In this document: one piece after another, positions 37,156 through 45,132 of the stretch
How positions within the stretch are numbered: the first letter of the stretch is position 1
Layout: every line of letters begins with the position of its first letter
From: Bacillota bacterium
GTDB lineage: Bacteria; Bacillota; Clostridia; Peptostreptococcales; Anaerovoracaceae
NCBI GenBank assembly: GCA_017431785.1
Contig: JAFRKJ010000046.1
Coordinates: 1 to 64,000, forward strand
Direction: 5' to 3'
DNA length: 64,000 nt
Translations under genes and position numbers: made by a program
The notes under the pieces: generated by a model
The model's input: the letters and a program-made list of their open reading frames with translations, nothing else
Database searches by the model: none
What the model was told of the DNA's origin: nothing

Positions 37156-38358
37156 ATGATAAACAAAAGTGACATTCTCGTTCCCCAGCCCAGACTGGGA
37201 ACTACACTTTACATCACAACGTTAATTATCATGATGACTGTCCAGTGGATGACACTGGACATGTATCTTCCTGCGCTTCCGGTGCTCAAAGAAGAATTTG
37301 GGGCATCGGAGGCTCTTCTTAATATTAGCCTGAACAGCGATCTGTTCGCGTGCGCCATCGGAACACTGATCGGGGGAACGATCAGCGACAAATACGGGCG
37401 CAATCCCATTATGATCATAGGGCTGCTGCTGGCGGGACTGCCGCTTCTGGTTGCTGCCTTCGCCCAGGGAGTCTGGCTTCTGACCATTATGAGAGGCGTA
37501 TCCGGCCTTGGCGGTGGATTTGCGCTGACCGTTGCGTCGGCCATCGTAAGAGACAGTTTCAAAGGCAGGACGTTCCAGATGGTCACGACCCTCACTCAGG
37601 CGGCAGCGGTCATAGGCCCTTTGTTTGCACCTGCTATCGGCGCATTCACGATAGAGTTTCTTTCCTGGAGATGGATCTTCCTCTTTGAGGGAGGAGCGAT
37701 TCTGATTACGCTTATCCCGTTCATGATCAGCGAAGAGACCTGGCCGGAAGAGAAGAGGAAAGTTTCAAACGTGATGCAGGCAACCTTTCAGGCCTTCGGT
37801 ATTATCCGGAATCGGAAGCTCCTCGCTTTCATTGGAGCAGCAATGCTGATCACTGTGCCGTTGTGGGGATATATAGGAGTATGCTCTTATGTATACTATG
37901 ATTTCTTTGGTGTGAGCAATCTGGAATATGCCGTTCTGTACGCCATCGGGTCATTGGTTTCTTTCACAGCGCCATTCCTGTATATGTTTCTCTCTAAGAT
38001 TACAGACGCAAAAAAAACCGCAGTCACGGCCATGGTTATGATCGCTGCTGCGGCTGTATTGTTCGGAACAGTCGGGTCAAAGGCTCCGATTCTGTTTCTG
38101 ATAGCGATGATTCCGGTCTTCCTGGCGGAGGGAATCATCAGAACCCTCGGCACAGTAGAAGTGCTGAACAGGTATCATGATGAGGCAGGTTCCGCCAGTG
38201 CCGTATTCGGATTTGCCATGTTGATCATCAGCGTGCCGGCAACAGCCATCGCGACGGCCGGATGGGGATCCTTCATCACAGGACTCACCGTCATCACAGG
38301 AGGATGCGCACTTGCAGCAGCGCTCCTGTGGATCTATGGACGTAAATTTATGGACTGA
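37156..38358 (+). CDS. MFS drug-efflux transporter, Bcr/CflA type
   Basis: About twelve hydrophobic helices across 400 residues. The Bcr/CflA subgroup is suggested by the first-helix pattern LDMYLPALPVLKEEFGASE, the DKYGRNPIMIIG loop (motif A) and the motif C-like GLGGGFALTVASAIVRDSF with VIGPLFAPAIG. Such proteins export antibiotics or small metabolites by proton antiport; substrate unknown. It starts 15 nt after trpS with a weak ribosome site. It ends convergent with plsC; no terminator is obvious in the 14-nt gap. Confidence 0.85.
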   Translation: MINKSDILVPQPRLGTTLYITTLIIMMTVQWMTLDMYLPALPVLKEEFGASEALLNISLNSDLFACAIGTLIGGTISDKYGRNPIMIIGLLLAGLPLLVAAFAQGVWLLTIMRGVSGLGGGFALTVASAIVRDSFKGRTFQMVTTLTQAAAVIGPLFAPAIGAFTIEFLSWRWIFLFEGGAILITLIPFMISEETWPEEKRKVSNVMQATFQAFGIIRNRKLLAFIGAAMLITVPLWGYIGVCSYVYYDFFGVSNLEYAVLYAIGSLVSFTAPFLYMFLSKITDAKKTAVTAMVMIAAAAVLFGTVGSKAPILFLIAMIPVFLAEGIIRTLGTVEVLNRYHDEAGSASAVFGFAMLIISVPATAIATAGWGSFITGLTVITGGCALAAALLWIYGRKFMD

Positions 38359-38372
38359 TTCTGACTGTAGAG

Positions 38373-39125
38373 TTAGACTGGTTCTGATTGCAGCGCCTGC
38401 AGTTCTTCAACGCCGTTTCGGATCATATTCTCGAGCCGATCACAGAGTTCTTTTTCTTCTTTGCGGGAGATTCCTGCTGTCGGAATCGCAGGGTAGATCT
38501 TCACATCCACACGGGCAGGACTTACAACGCCCGTCTCCTCAAACATATGATAGGTCCCGTTTAAGGCAACCGGGATAATTGGCACACCGGGTTTTGTGGC
38601 GAGTTTGATTGCGCCTTTCATGAACGGACCGACGGTAGGGCCTTTGCTCCTTGTTCCTTCCGGGCAGATGGCGAGGGAAAACCCTTCATTGATATATTCA
38701 ATTCCTTTGTTGATTGCCTTGAGTGAATCACGTGGGTCGTCGCCTCCGATGAAAACACTGCGGATACGCGGCATCCACTGACCCAGGACAGGAGCCTTCG
38801 CCAGATACTGCTTGGCGATGAAACCGAACTGGAACCTCCGGAACACGGCAAACATGACCGGGATGTCCGCATAACTCTGATGGTTGAGTATGATTACAAC
38901 AGGACCGCTCTCCGGAATGTTTTCTTCTCCCTGGACGTGAAGATCGCAGCCGAACTGTTCCATGATCTTTGGACCGAAGGTAGAGGTTGCTTCGAGAATC
39001 AGACGACGTTCTTCTTCTTTGTCCCCTGATGCCTTTGCATTGTCTATCAACGATTTGTATTTATTGTAGTGAATGACATCCCCCAGCACTTTCGTTGCTG
39101 CAGGGATATTTCTGATAATTTTCAT
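38373..39125 (-). CDS. plsC: 1-acyl-sn-glycerol-3-phosphate acyltransferase
   Basis: Membrane-associated acyltransferase making phosphatidic acid. The HX4D catalytic motif appears as NHQSYADIP, the substrate-binding motif as CPEGTRSKGP, and PGVPIIPVALNGTY is the third block. 250 residues. It stands at the end of a minus-strand group behind the DUF2148 gene (25-nt gap). Confidence 0.9.
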   Translation of the reverse strand: MKIIRNIPAATKVLGDVIHYNKYKSLIDNAKASGDKEEERRLILEATSTFGPKIMEQFGCDLHVQGEENIPESGPVVIILNHQSYADIPVMFAVFRRFQFGFIAKQYLAKAPVLGQWMPRIRSVFIGGDDPRDSLKAINKGIEYINEGFSLAICPEGTRSKGPTVGPFMKGAIKLATKPGVPIIPVALNGTYHMFEETGVVSPARVDVKIYPAIPTAGISRKEEKELCDRLENMIRNGVEELQALQSEPV

Positions 39126-39150
39126 ATGGTTTCTCCTGATTGCGTTTTCC

Positions 39151-39699
39151 TTAGAATTTCACGTCCCCCGGACCGCGGTCGAAGAATACGCTCTTGGAAG
39201 CAACCGAAAGAGGGATGCCGTAGCAGACCTTGACCTCATCACCGAAGATGCCCATACGGGCAGCGCCTTTGCCGGCTGAGAAGAGGACGCGGTTATCCAT
39301 TCTGTTGTCTGCTGCCAGAGATACGGCAGAGCCGACAGCGATACCAAGATCGGTCACATTAAATGCGCAGACAGCACCTGCCTTGCGGGCGGCGCCGCAG
39401 TTTTTGAAACCGCAGAGTCCGCAGTGCGTCAGTTTGAGAGGTGCATTCTCGGCCCAAAGGAGTACAACACATACGCTGTTGTCAACATTGCCCGCATCAC
39501 GTGCATAGAAATCTTCGCCGGTCTCGTCAGCGATATCGCGCATGTGCGAAGCCAGAATATCCTTATCTTCTCCTGTAAGGAGAACGCCTTTCACATCATC
39601 GACGCCATTACCCTTTGGAGCGGTTATTGCAGCGGCGATCATCGCCTGACCTGTTCTTATGGCGGCTTCTGTTGAAGCTGCGATTCTGTCTTGTATCAT
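39151..39699 (-). CDS. DUF2148 ferredoxin-like domain protein
   Basis: 182-residue protein with a cysteine cluster HCGLCGFKNC plus further cysteines (AGAVCAFN), matching the DUF2148 family of predicted iron-sulfur proteins found in anaerobes. The N-terminal part is a mixed helix/strand domain with no recognised motif. No signal peptide. Function unknown; likely redox. It begins four nucleotides inside the preceding shikimate-kinase-like gene (ATGA overlap), so the two are co-translated. Confidence 0.8.
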   Translation of the reverse strand: MIQDRIAASTEAAIRTGQAMIAAAITAPKGNGVDDVKGVLLTGEDKDILASHMRDIADETGEDFYARDAGNVDNSVCVVLLWAENAPLKLTHCGLCGFKNCGAARKAGAVCAFNVTDLGIAVGSAVSLAADNRMDNRVLFSAGKGAARMGIFGDEVKVCYGIPLSVASKSVFFDRGPGDVKF

Positions 39700-40160
39700 T
39701 TTAATACTCCTTCAAATAACAAACGTTGTCTTCTGATCAGATCACCGAAGGCCTTACGCTTTTCTTCTTCCGTGCCGAAACTCATAAATGCATGATAGGA
39801 ATCCTGACGAGAGGATGCGTTTTCCCACAGTTCTTCCTCGCTCAGTTCTGCTCCCGCGATAACCAGCTGATTTTCGCAGATGATGCTGCGGGAATCATCG
39901 TCGTAGAGAACACCGTCGCCGCAGGCGACAACACAGGGCTGATTCTTTTCGGCCAGCTCCCGGAGAATTTCGAATTCGGCGTTCCGGTATCCGTGTTCAC
40001 CGTTCATCATAACAAGACAGCGGATCGTCCGGCCGTCGCGCTGTTCGATTTCTTTATCAAGCTCCACGAGAGGAAGCCCATGTTCACGGGAAAGCGTATG
40101 CGCCTTCTCTAAGACAGGTGCTCCGAAGCATCCTGTCACTACGATCAGATTTGCGTTCAT
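39696..40160 (-). CDS. Degenerate shikimate-kinase-like protein
   Basis: The 154-residue protein aligns by eye with shikimate kinases: an initial strand, then LVELDKEIEQRDG (shikimate-site aspartate region), MNGEHGYRNAE (for GExxFRxxE) and VVACGDGVL (for ATGGG). However the P-loop, normally GxxGxGKS/T, reads TGCFGAPVLEKA: no GK[ST], so ATP binding in the usual manner is unlikely. The C-terminus keeps a lid-like and helical tail (RKAFGDLIRRQRLLFEG). It may be a non-catalytic sensor or scaffold, or a different phosphate-binding protein. No other aromatic-pathway gene is near. Coupled to the DUF2148 gene. Confidence 0.6.
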   Translation of the reverse strand: MNANLIVVTGCFGAPVLEKAHTLSREHGLPLVELDKEIEQRDGRTIRCLVMMNGEHGYRNAEFEILRELAEKNQPCVVACGDGVLYDDDSRSIICENQLVIAGAELSEEELWENASSRQDSYHAFMSFGTEEEKRKAFGDLIRRQRLLFEGVLK

Positions 40161-40161
40161 C

Positions 40162-40198
40162 TTGTTTCCTTGTTAATATATACTATACTGATTATACA
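40162..40198 (+). promoter_or_regulatory. Promoter of the nucleotidyltransferase gene
   Basis: TTGTTA (40170-40175), 17 nt, TATACA (40193-40198); an overlapping alternative pairs TTGTTT (40162-40167) with TATACT (40184-40189). The 80-nt gap is shared with the divergent minus-strand gene, which must also be promoted from here. Confidence 0.55.
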
Positions 40199-40240
40199 TC
40201 ATTTAAGCAGAAAAAATAACCAGAAGGGAATAGACATATC

Positions 40241-41161
40241 ATGAAAAAACCAACATTGGTCATTATGGCTGCAGGCATGGGATCCAGATACGGCGGCCTC
40301 AAGCAGGTGGATACAATTACAGAAGCAGGTGAAATCATATTGGACTTTTCTCTGTATGATGCCATGATGGCAGGTTTCGACAAAGCCATTTTTGTCATCA
40401 GAAAGGAACACAGGGACATCTTCACAAAGCTGGTCGATGAGAGAGCCGGCCGGTTCATGGAGGTCGAGTACGCATATCAGGATCTCTATGATATTCCAGA
40501 AGGATATGAAGTGCCGGAAGGCAGAGAGAAGCCGTGGGGCACGTCCCATGCGATTCTTGCATGCAGAGATCTCATCGACGGACCGTTCGCCGTCGTCAAT
40601 GCAGATGATTATTATGGCCCCAACGGCTTTGTGAGTGTCTATGAATATCTTACCGAACATGAAGATACTGATCAGTACCAGTACTGCATGGCGGGATATA
40701 TTCTTTCGAACACCATCACCGAAAACGGTCATGTAGCCAGAGGCGTCTGCCAAATGGATGAAGAGGGCTGCCTGAAAGAGATCACAGAGCGGACCAAGAT
40801 CCAGCGGCAGCCGGAAGGCATTTGCTACACAGAAGATGACGGCGCAAGTTGGCATGTCCTGGAAGATGACACGCTTGTTTCCATGAACTTCTGGGGATTT
40901 ACGGAGAGTATGATCGCAGAACTCAAGGCGGGCATCGACGAATTCTTCGAGGAGGAAGTACCGAAGAATCCTTTGAAGAGCGAATATCTTCTGCCGCGCA
41001 CGGTGGATAAACTGATCAAGAGCGGCAAGGCCCGCGTAAAAGTGCTGCCATGCCGGGACAAGTGGTGCGGCGTGACATATAAGGAAGACTGGCAGACCGT
41101 GCATGACGAACTCCAGTCAAAGAAAGATAAGGGCGAATATCCGGAGAAACTCTGGAAATAG
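40241..41161 (+). CDS. Nucleotidyltransferase (NDP-sugar pyrophosphorylase-like)
   Basis: Rossmann-like nucleotidyltransferase with the N-terminal VIMAAGMGSRYGGLKQ signature that binds the NTP phosphates, and a VVNADDYYG metal-binding motif. 306 residues, slightly longer than RmlA-type catalytic cores. The substrate is not deducible: a standalone gene, no other sugar-nucleotide genes nearby. Probably cytosolic. Confidence 0.85.
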   Translation: MKKPTLVIMAAGMGSRYGGLKQVDTITEAGEIILDFSLYDAMMAGFDKAIFVIRKEHRDIFTKLVDERAGRFMEVEYAYQDLYDIPEGYEVPEGREKPWGTSHAILACRDLIDGPFAVVNADDYYGPNGFVSVYEYLTEHEDTDQYQYCMAGYILSNTITENGHVARGVCQMDEEGCLKEITERTKIQRQPEGICYTEDDGASWHVLEDDTLVSMNFWGFTESMIAELKAGIDEFFEEEVPKNPLKSEYLLPRTVDKLIKSGKARVKVLPCRDKWCGVTYKEDWQTVHDELQSKKDKGEYPEKLWK

Positions 41162-41188
41162 CAGTCTGGCAAAAGACAGCAAATCATT

Positions 41189-41779
41189 ATGGGCGGACTT
41201 TTTAAGATCATAACATCATTGCTTATAGCGCTCGGCATTTCAGGAGGGGCGGCATCCATGTCTGAAGTAACGCCGCAGGAAGCAACGGACGCTTTCCTGC
41301 AGGACTTATCCGGAGGCGACCAGCAGACGACCATGGAGTATATGGACAACAGATACGTCAATTTCCTGGAGAACGTGAAGGGTACCGACGAAGAAATGGA
41401 CAGACTTGAGGAGGCTCTCTTCAAGAACTTTTCCTATGAGATCAAAGAGACTGCCGAGAAGAATGATGTCGCCGTCGCGAAGGTCATCATAAAGAACTGT
41501 GACTTCAGCGGCATTGTGGACAGCTATGAAAAAGAATCTTACACATATGTGACAGAAAATCTCTACAGTGATGATGTGATCAACAAAGAGAAACTGAACA
41601 AAAAATGTCTTGATATATACCTCGACCAGATAGAAAAAACAGCAGAAGGAGAACCTTCCTTTGAGTCGGAGGTGTTCATTCCAATGCATGAGAACGGATA
41701 TGGCGGCTGGAGGATTATCCTCAATGACGATATCATGAAAACGATTCTGGGAGAACTGGAGATTCCGACCAATGAATGA
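41189..41779 (+). CDS. Exported hypothetical protein
   Basis: 196 residues. The first 23 (GLFKIITSLLIALGISGG) form a signal-peptide-like hydrophobic stretch with one lysine and no lipobox cysteine. The rest, acidic and mixed alpha/beta with a GGDQQTTMEYMD region, loosely resembles NTF2-like extracytoplasmic domains; I do not recognise a family. The ribosome site of this ATG is poor, while an internal ATG at 41258 has AGGAGG 10 nt upstream, so a shorter form is possible. It overlaps the next gene by 8 nt. Confidence 0.65.
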   Translation: MGGLFKIITSLLIALGISGGAASMSEVTPQEATDAFLQDLSGGDQQTTMEYMDNRYVNFLENVKGTDEEMDRLEEALFKNFSYEIKETAEKNDVAVAKVIIKNCDFSGIVDSYEKESYTYVTENLYSDDVINKEKLNKKCLDIYLDQIEKTAEGEPSFESEVFIPMHENGYGGWRIILNDDIMKTILGELEIPTNE

Positions 41780-42497
41780 GCAGAACCGTTACTCAGAGCT
41801 ACAAGTGAATGGCCCAAGATGGAGCCGGACGACGCTTCTTTTGATTGCAGTTGGAACCATACTGTCGATCATGCTTTTGCTCATCGCCTTATGGCTTGGC
41901 GTCGGACGTGTGCATTCCGAGTCGAAGGAAGCAGCGGCTGCCATTGCCAATGAGAAGAATGCATCCGCCCAGGAGATCGATCTTGCCAATAGCCTGCGGG
42001 AGAAAACCGTGGACTATGTGTTGGAGAAGGAGGAGATTCCTGCGTATTCCTATGCTCAGGTCCAGGCCATGGACATGAGTGTCCCAAGCGGTGTTTCCGT
42101 CGAAGATCTCAAGCTGGTGACAAAGCACAAACTCGTCGGAACAGAGGAAACACTTTATCAGCTCGAGCAGGAATACGATCTGAACTGCCTGTTCCTGCTT
42201 GCTATCGCGTCGCATGAGAGCGCTTATGGAACGGCTCAGTTCCGCCCGAACAATGTGTGCGGGTACGGCGGCAAAGGGTTCTCCTCTGTCAATGAGTGTC
42301 TTGAGACGGTAGGACGGGCACTGGCGAACAGCTATCTCAGCCCGAGCGGCGCCTATTACAAAGGCAATACGATCGCTGCGGTAAACAGGACTTATGCAGC
42401 AGATGGTGCCTGGAATGTCAAAGTCGCAAACAAAGTCACCTATTTCTATCAGGTCATCAGCGAGAATCACAACGCCCAGCTTGAAAAGCTGAAATAA
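41772..42497 (+). CDS. Membrane-anchored glucosaminidase-domain protein
   Basis: 241 residues: short cytosolic start, one membrane helix (about 20-42, LLLIAVGTILSIMLLLIALW), a linker, then a C-terminal glucosaminidase-type domain (about 130-235). The domain has the catalytic glutamate in AIASHESAYGTAQF, followed by NNVCGYGG and AVNRTYAADGAW. It would cleave peptidoglycan glycan strands outside the membrane. Co-transcribed with the preceding exported protein. Confidence 0.82.
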   Translation: MNEQNRYSELQVNGPRWSRTTLLLIAVGTILSIMLLLIALWLGVGRVHSESKEAAAAIANEKNASAQEIDLANSLREKTVDYVLEKEEIPAYSYAQVQAMDMSVPSGVSVEDLKLVTKHKLVGTEETLYQLEQEYDLNCLFLLAIASHESAYGTAQFRPNNVCGYGGKGFSSVNECLETVGRALANSYLSPSGAYYKGNTIAAVNRTYAADGAWNVKVANKVTYFYQVISENHNAQLEKLK

Positions 42498-42524
42498 TAA
42501 GCGCCAATATACAGAAATAAACTC

Positions 42525-42552
42525 TTGATTTCATCAGAGTTTGATGTATAAT
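42525..42552 (+). promoter_or_regulatory. Promoter of rpsF-ssb-rpsR
   Basis: TTGATT (42525-42530), 16 nt, TATAAT (42547-42552). Transcription would begin near 42559. Confidence 0.75.
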
Positions 42553-42558
42553 ATACGA

Positions 42559-42606
42559 GCGCGTAATTTCACGCGCGGTTCCTTGCAATGCCCGGGAGGC
42601 ATTGCC
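42559..42606 (+). promoter_or_regulatory. Structured leader of rpsF operon, possible S6:S18 autoregulatory element
   Basis: Two hairpins follow the predicted transcription start: GCGCGT/ACGCGC (42559-42576) and GCAATGCC/GGCATTGC with loop CGGGA (42585-42605). rpsF leaders in many bacteria bind the S6:S18 complex through a CCG-containing bulged hairpin. The CCCG here is suggestive, but I cannot confirm the consensus. Confidence 0.4.
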
Positions 42607-42631
42607 ACTAAGTCCACAAGGAGGTGAAAAA

Positions 42632-42919
42632 ATGACTAATTATGAGGTATTATTCATCATCGATCCTGCACTGGAAGACGAGAAGAAAGAAGCCACAATT
42701 GAAGCAGTTAAGGAAATCATTGCTGCAGAAGGCGAAGTCGGAAATGTAGACGTATGGGGAATGAGAAAGCTCGCATATCCTATCCAGAAGAAATCTGAAG
42801 GATATTATGTTGTCATTGAATTCAAGGCTGAGCCGACACTGCCGAAGGAACTCGACAGAAGACTCAAGATTTCAGACAATGTAATGAGACACCTTATTGA
42901 TAATAAGGATCAGAAATAA
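42632..42919 (+). CDS. rpsF: 30S ribosomal protein S6
   Basis: 95 residues starting MTNYEVLFIIDPAL, with WGMRKLAYPIQKKSEGYYVV in the middle. Start chosen at 42632 because AAGGAGG lies 7-8 nt upstream; an in-frame upstream ATG would place the ribosome site inside the gene. First gene of the S6-SSB-S18 operon. Confidence 0.97.
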   Translation: MTNYEVLFIIDPALEDEKKEATIEAVKEIIAAEGEVGNVDVWGMRKLAYPIQKKSEGYYVVIEFKAEPTLPKELDRRLKISDNVMRHLIDNKDQK

Positions 42920-42932
42920 GAGGGGGAGAATT

Positions 42933-43406
42933 ATGAACAGTGTATGTTTGATTGGGAATCTGACAAGAGATCCTGAACTCAGATACTCCACAGGAGCCAG
43001 CCAGACAGCAATCTGCAGATTTACCATTGCCGTCAATGACGGGTATGGAGAAAAGCAGAGAACCAACTTCATTCCGATCGTAGTATTCAACAAACAGGCT
43101 GAAAACTGCGACAGATATCTGGCGAAAGGCCGCAGAGTTGCTGTTATGGGCAGAATCCAGACAGGCAGCTACGAGAAGGACGGCAGAACTGTTTACACGA
43201 CAGAAGTCATTGCAAACAATGTCGAATTCTTAAGCAGCGGTCAGCAGGGCCAGGGCCAGATGCAGGGGCAGGGCTTCGGCCAGAGTGCAGGGTTCGGTCA
43301 GCAGGGCGGCTTCAGCCAGCCGGCACCGGCTCCAACCGAACAGCCGGGAGAGATTGATGTACCGGGCGGATTCACATCCCTCCAGGATGATGATATCCCG
43401 TTCTAA
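42933..43406 (+). CDS. ssb: Single-stranded DNA-binding protein
   Basis: 157 residues. OB-fold N-terminus ([19 protein letters not shown]...), a glutamine/glycine-rich linker and the conserved acidic tip DDDIPF that recruits partner proteins. The start at 42933 follows AGAGGGGGAG; an upstream ATG at 42897 overlaps rpsF and lacks family similarity. Confidence 0.97.
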   Translation: MNSVCLIGNLTRDPELRYSTGASQTAICRFTIAVNDGYGEKQRTNFIPIVVFNKQAENCDRYLAKGRRVAVMGRIQTGSYEKDGRTVYTTEVIANNVEFLSSGQQGQGQMQGQGFGQSAGFGQQGGFSQPAPAPTEQPGEIDVPGGFTSLQDDDIPF

Positions 43407-43435
43407 AAAGAAATCCTGAAAGAAAGGAGAAAATC

Positions 43436-43675
43436 ATGGCATTTGATAACAAAAGACGCGGCGGCATGAGAAGAAAGAAAGTATGCCAGTTCTGCGCTGA
43501 TAAGAACAAGACGATAGATTACAAAGACGTTGATACTCTGAAGAAGTATGTTACCGAGAGAGGTAAGATCCTTCCTAGAAGAATCACAGGTACTTGTTCC
43601 ATCCATCAGAGAGAAGTCACCAAGGCCATCAAGAAAGCAAGAGTTGTTGCCTTGATGCCTTACATCGCTGACTAA
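43436..43675 (+). CDS. rpsR: 30S ribosomal protein S18
   Basis: 79 residues, with the S18 core [20 protein letters not shown] and a [20 protein letters not shown] stretch. The N-terminal KVCQFCADK pair of cysteines suggests the zinc-binding (C+) form. AAAGGAG upstream; followed by a terminator. Confidence 0.97.
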   Translation: MAFDNKRRGGMRRKKVCQFCADKNKTIDYKDVDTLKKYVTERGKILPRRITGTCSIHQREVTKAIKKARVVALMPYIAD

Positions 43676-43697
43676 GCTCGAACATCATAGTAAACGG

Positions 43698-43727
43698 GAG
43701 GTGCTGAAGCAATCGGCACCTCTTTTT
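43698..43727 (+). terminator. Terminator of rpsF-ssb-rpsR
   Basis: Stem GAGGTGC/GCACCTC with an 11-nt loop, then TTTTT, 23 nt after the rpsR stop. Confidence 0.85.
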
Positions 43728-43808
43728 ATATCCCGAATATAAATGAATTTATATGAAAGCAACCGCTTCCGGACTGATATAATCAAGATATCAGGAAAAG
43801 GAGATACC

Positions 43809-44978
43809 ATGAGAAGCAGAGCATTCATAGCGATCGCCATTGCTGCAATGATGGCAGTGGGACAAGGGTGTGCCGTTTTTGCGGATGAGACGACATCGGG
43901 TACAACAGCGTCTGCAGCCGAGCCGACGCAGAGCGTGACAGAGGCAACAACACAGAGCGTTCCGCAGACTGAAGCGGAAGAGACACAGTCATCGGTGGAC
44001 ACTTCGGAACCGGAAACCGAAAGCACCGCAGCGAGCACAACGACGAAGCCAAGTGTGACGGCGAAGACAACGACGAAAGCAGCGGCAACGCAGACAACAA
44101 TTAGGCGCGCCGCAAGGATCACCAGCCTGAAGAAGCCGTTGATTACTTCCCTTTGGAACAGCGCGCTCACCAGAGTAACGATTAAGTGGACCGCAGACAT
44201 CAATGCGGACGGATATGAGATATACTACAAACAGGCCAAAAAGAAAAAGAAAATCGTGAAGGTGAAGGCAAAGGGCTTGTATGAACTGAAGAACCTGAAG
44301 AAAGGGAAGAAATATACCGTCAAGATCCGAAGCTACCGCAAGCAGGATGGCAAGACGATCCGCTCCAAGTGGAGCAAGGCAAAAAAAATCAGGACATCGA
44401 GGACAGATTGGAATCGGATTCTGAAGAAATACAAAAGCAGTGACAAAGTGAAAGAACTGATCTTCGTAAAGTACAAGGGCAACTCCAAAGCCAGATTGTA
44501 TCTGTATAAGAAAAACGATAAGAATCAGTGGAAACTGGTGCTCAGCTGCAAAGCTTATACAGGGAAGAGGGGCATCAACAAGAAGAAAGAAGGAGACCGG
44601 AAGACACCGACCGGAGATTTTGCCATCACCCATGCTTTTGGGATCAAGAGCGATCCCGGCAGCAAGATGAATTATCTCAAGGTGAACAAAAACCACTATT
44701 GGTGTGCAGATAAGTATTACAACAAGCTGGTCGACATCAGCAAGAAGAAACACAAGTGCAGAGGAGAGCACCTTATCACATATACGAAGCAGTACGCCTA
44801 CGCGATGAATATCGGCTACAATACCGCCGGCAAAAAGGGAAAAGGCTCAGCGCTGTTCCTGCACTGCTTCGGGAATCACTCTTATACGCTTGGCTGTGTA
44901 GCAGTATCAAAGAGCAATATGATCAAGATCCTTAAGACCTGTGATCCGGGAACAAGAATATGCATTTATAAAGAGTAG
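43809..44978 (+). CDS. Exported L,D-transpeptidase with fibronectin-III-like domain
   Basis: 389 residues from the ATG at 43809, which has AAAGGAG upstream (an in-frame ATG at 43743 does not and would spoil the signal). Signal peptide RSRAFIAIAIAAMMAVGQG ending in VFA-DE. A Thr/Glu/Ser-rich linker (about 27-98). A fibronectin-III-like module (about 110-195: INADGYEIYYKQAKKKKKI...KKYTVKIRSYRK). A C-terminal YkuD catalytic domain (about 215-388) with GDRKTPTGDFAI, the catalytic histidine in LFLHCFG and cysteine in SYTLGCVAVS. It would crosslink peptidoglycan (3-3) or attach proteins outside the membrane. Between terminators, so monocistronic. Confidence 0.88.
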   Translation: MRSRAFIAIAIAAMMAVGQGCAVFADETTSGTTASAAEPTQSVTEATTQSVPQTEAEETQSSVDTSEPETESTAASTTTKPSVTAKTTTKAAATQTTIRRAARITSLKKPLITSLWNSALTRVTIKWTADINADGYEIYYKQAKKKKKIVKVKAKGLYELKNLKKGKKYTVKIRSYRKQDGKTIRSKWSKAKKIRTSRTDWNRILKKYKSSDKVKELIFVKYKGNSKARLYLYKKNDKNQWKLVLSCKAYTGKRGINKKKEGDRKTPTGDFAITHAFGIKSDPGSKMNYLKVNKNHYWCADKYYNKLVDISKKKHKCRGEHLITYTKQYAYAMNIGYNTAGKKGKGSALFLHCFGNHSYTLGCVAVSKSNMIKILKTCDPGTRICIYKE

Positions 44979-45013
44979 CGCTGCACATATCCACATGAAA
45001 AAGAACAGGAAAC

Positions 45014-45038
45014 GAGGAGCGGGATACCGCTCCTTTTT
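45014..45038 (+). terminator. Terminator after the L,D-transpeptidase
   Basis: Perfect stem AGGAGCGG/CCGCTCCT with loop GATA, followed by TTTT. Confidence 0.88.
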
Positions 45039-45054
45039 CACGGTTCAGATGCTT

Positions 45055-45083
45055 TTGCATTGCAGCGCGGCTTTTGCTATAAT
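45055..45083 (+). promoter_or_regulatory. Promoter of gdpP-rplI-dnaB operon
   Basis: TTGCAT (45055-45060), 17 nt, TATAAT (45078-45083), 50 nt upstream of the gdpP-like ATG. Confidence 0.8.
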
Positions 45084-45132
45084 ATACGTTACGATAATAT
45101 GCCTTATTGTGCGCATTTTTTAGGAGAAGTAA

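Noticed and set aside
40199-41104. 301-codon open frame antisense to the nucleotidyltransferase
   Set aside because: Opposite a well-supported gene; His/Cys/Phe-rich shadow.
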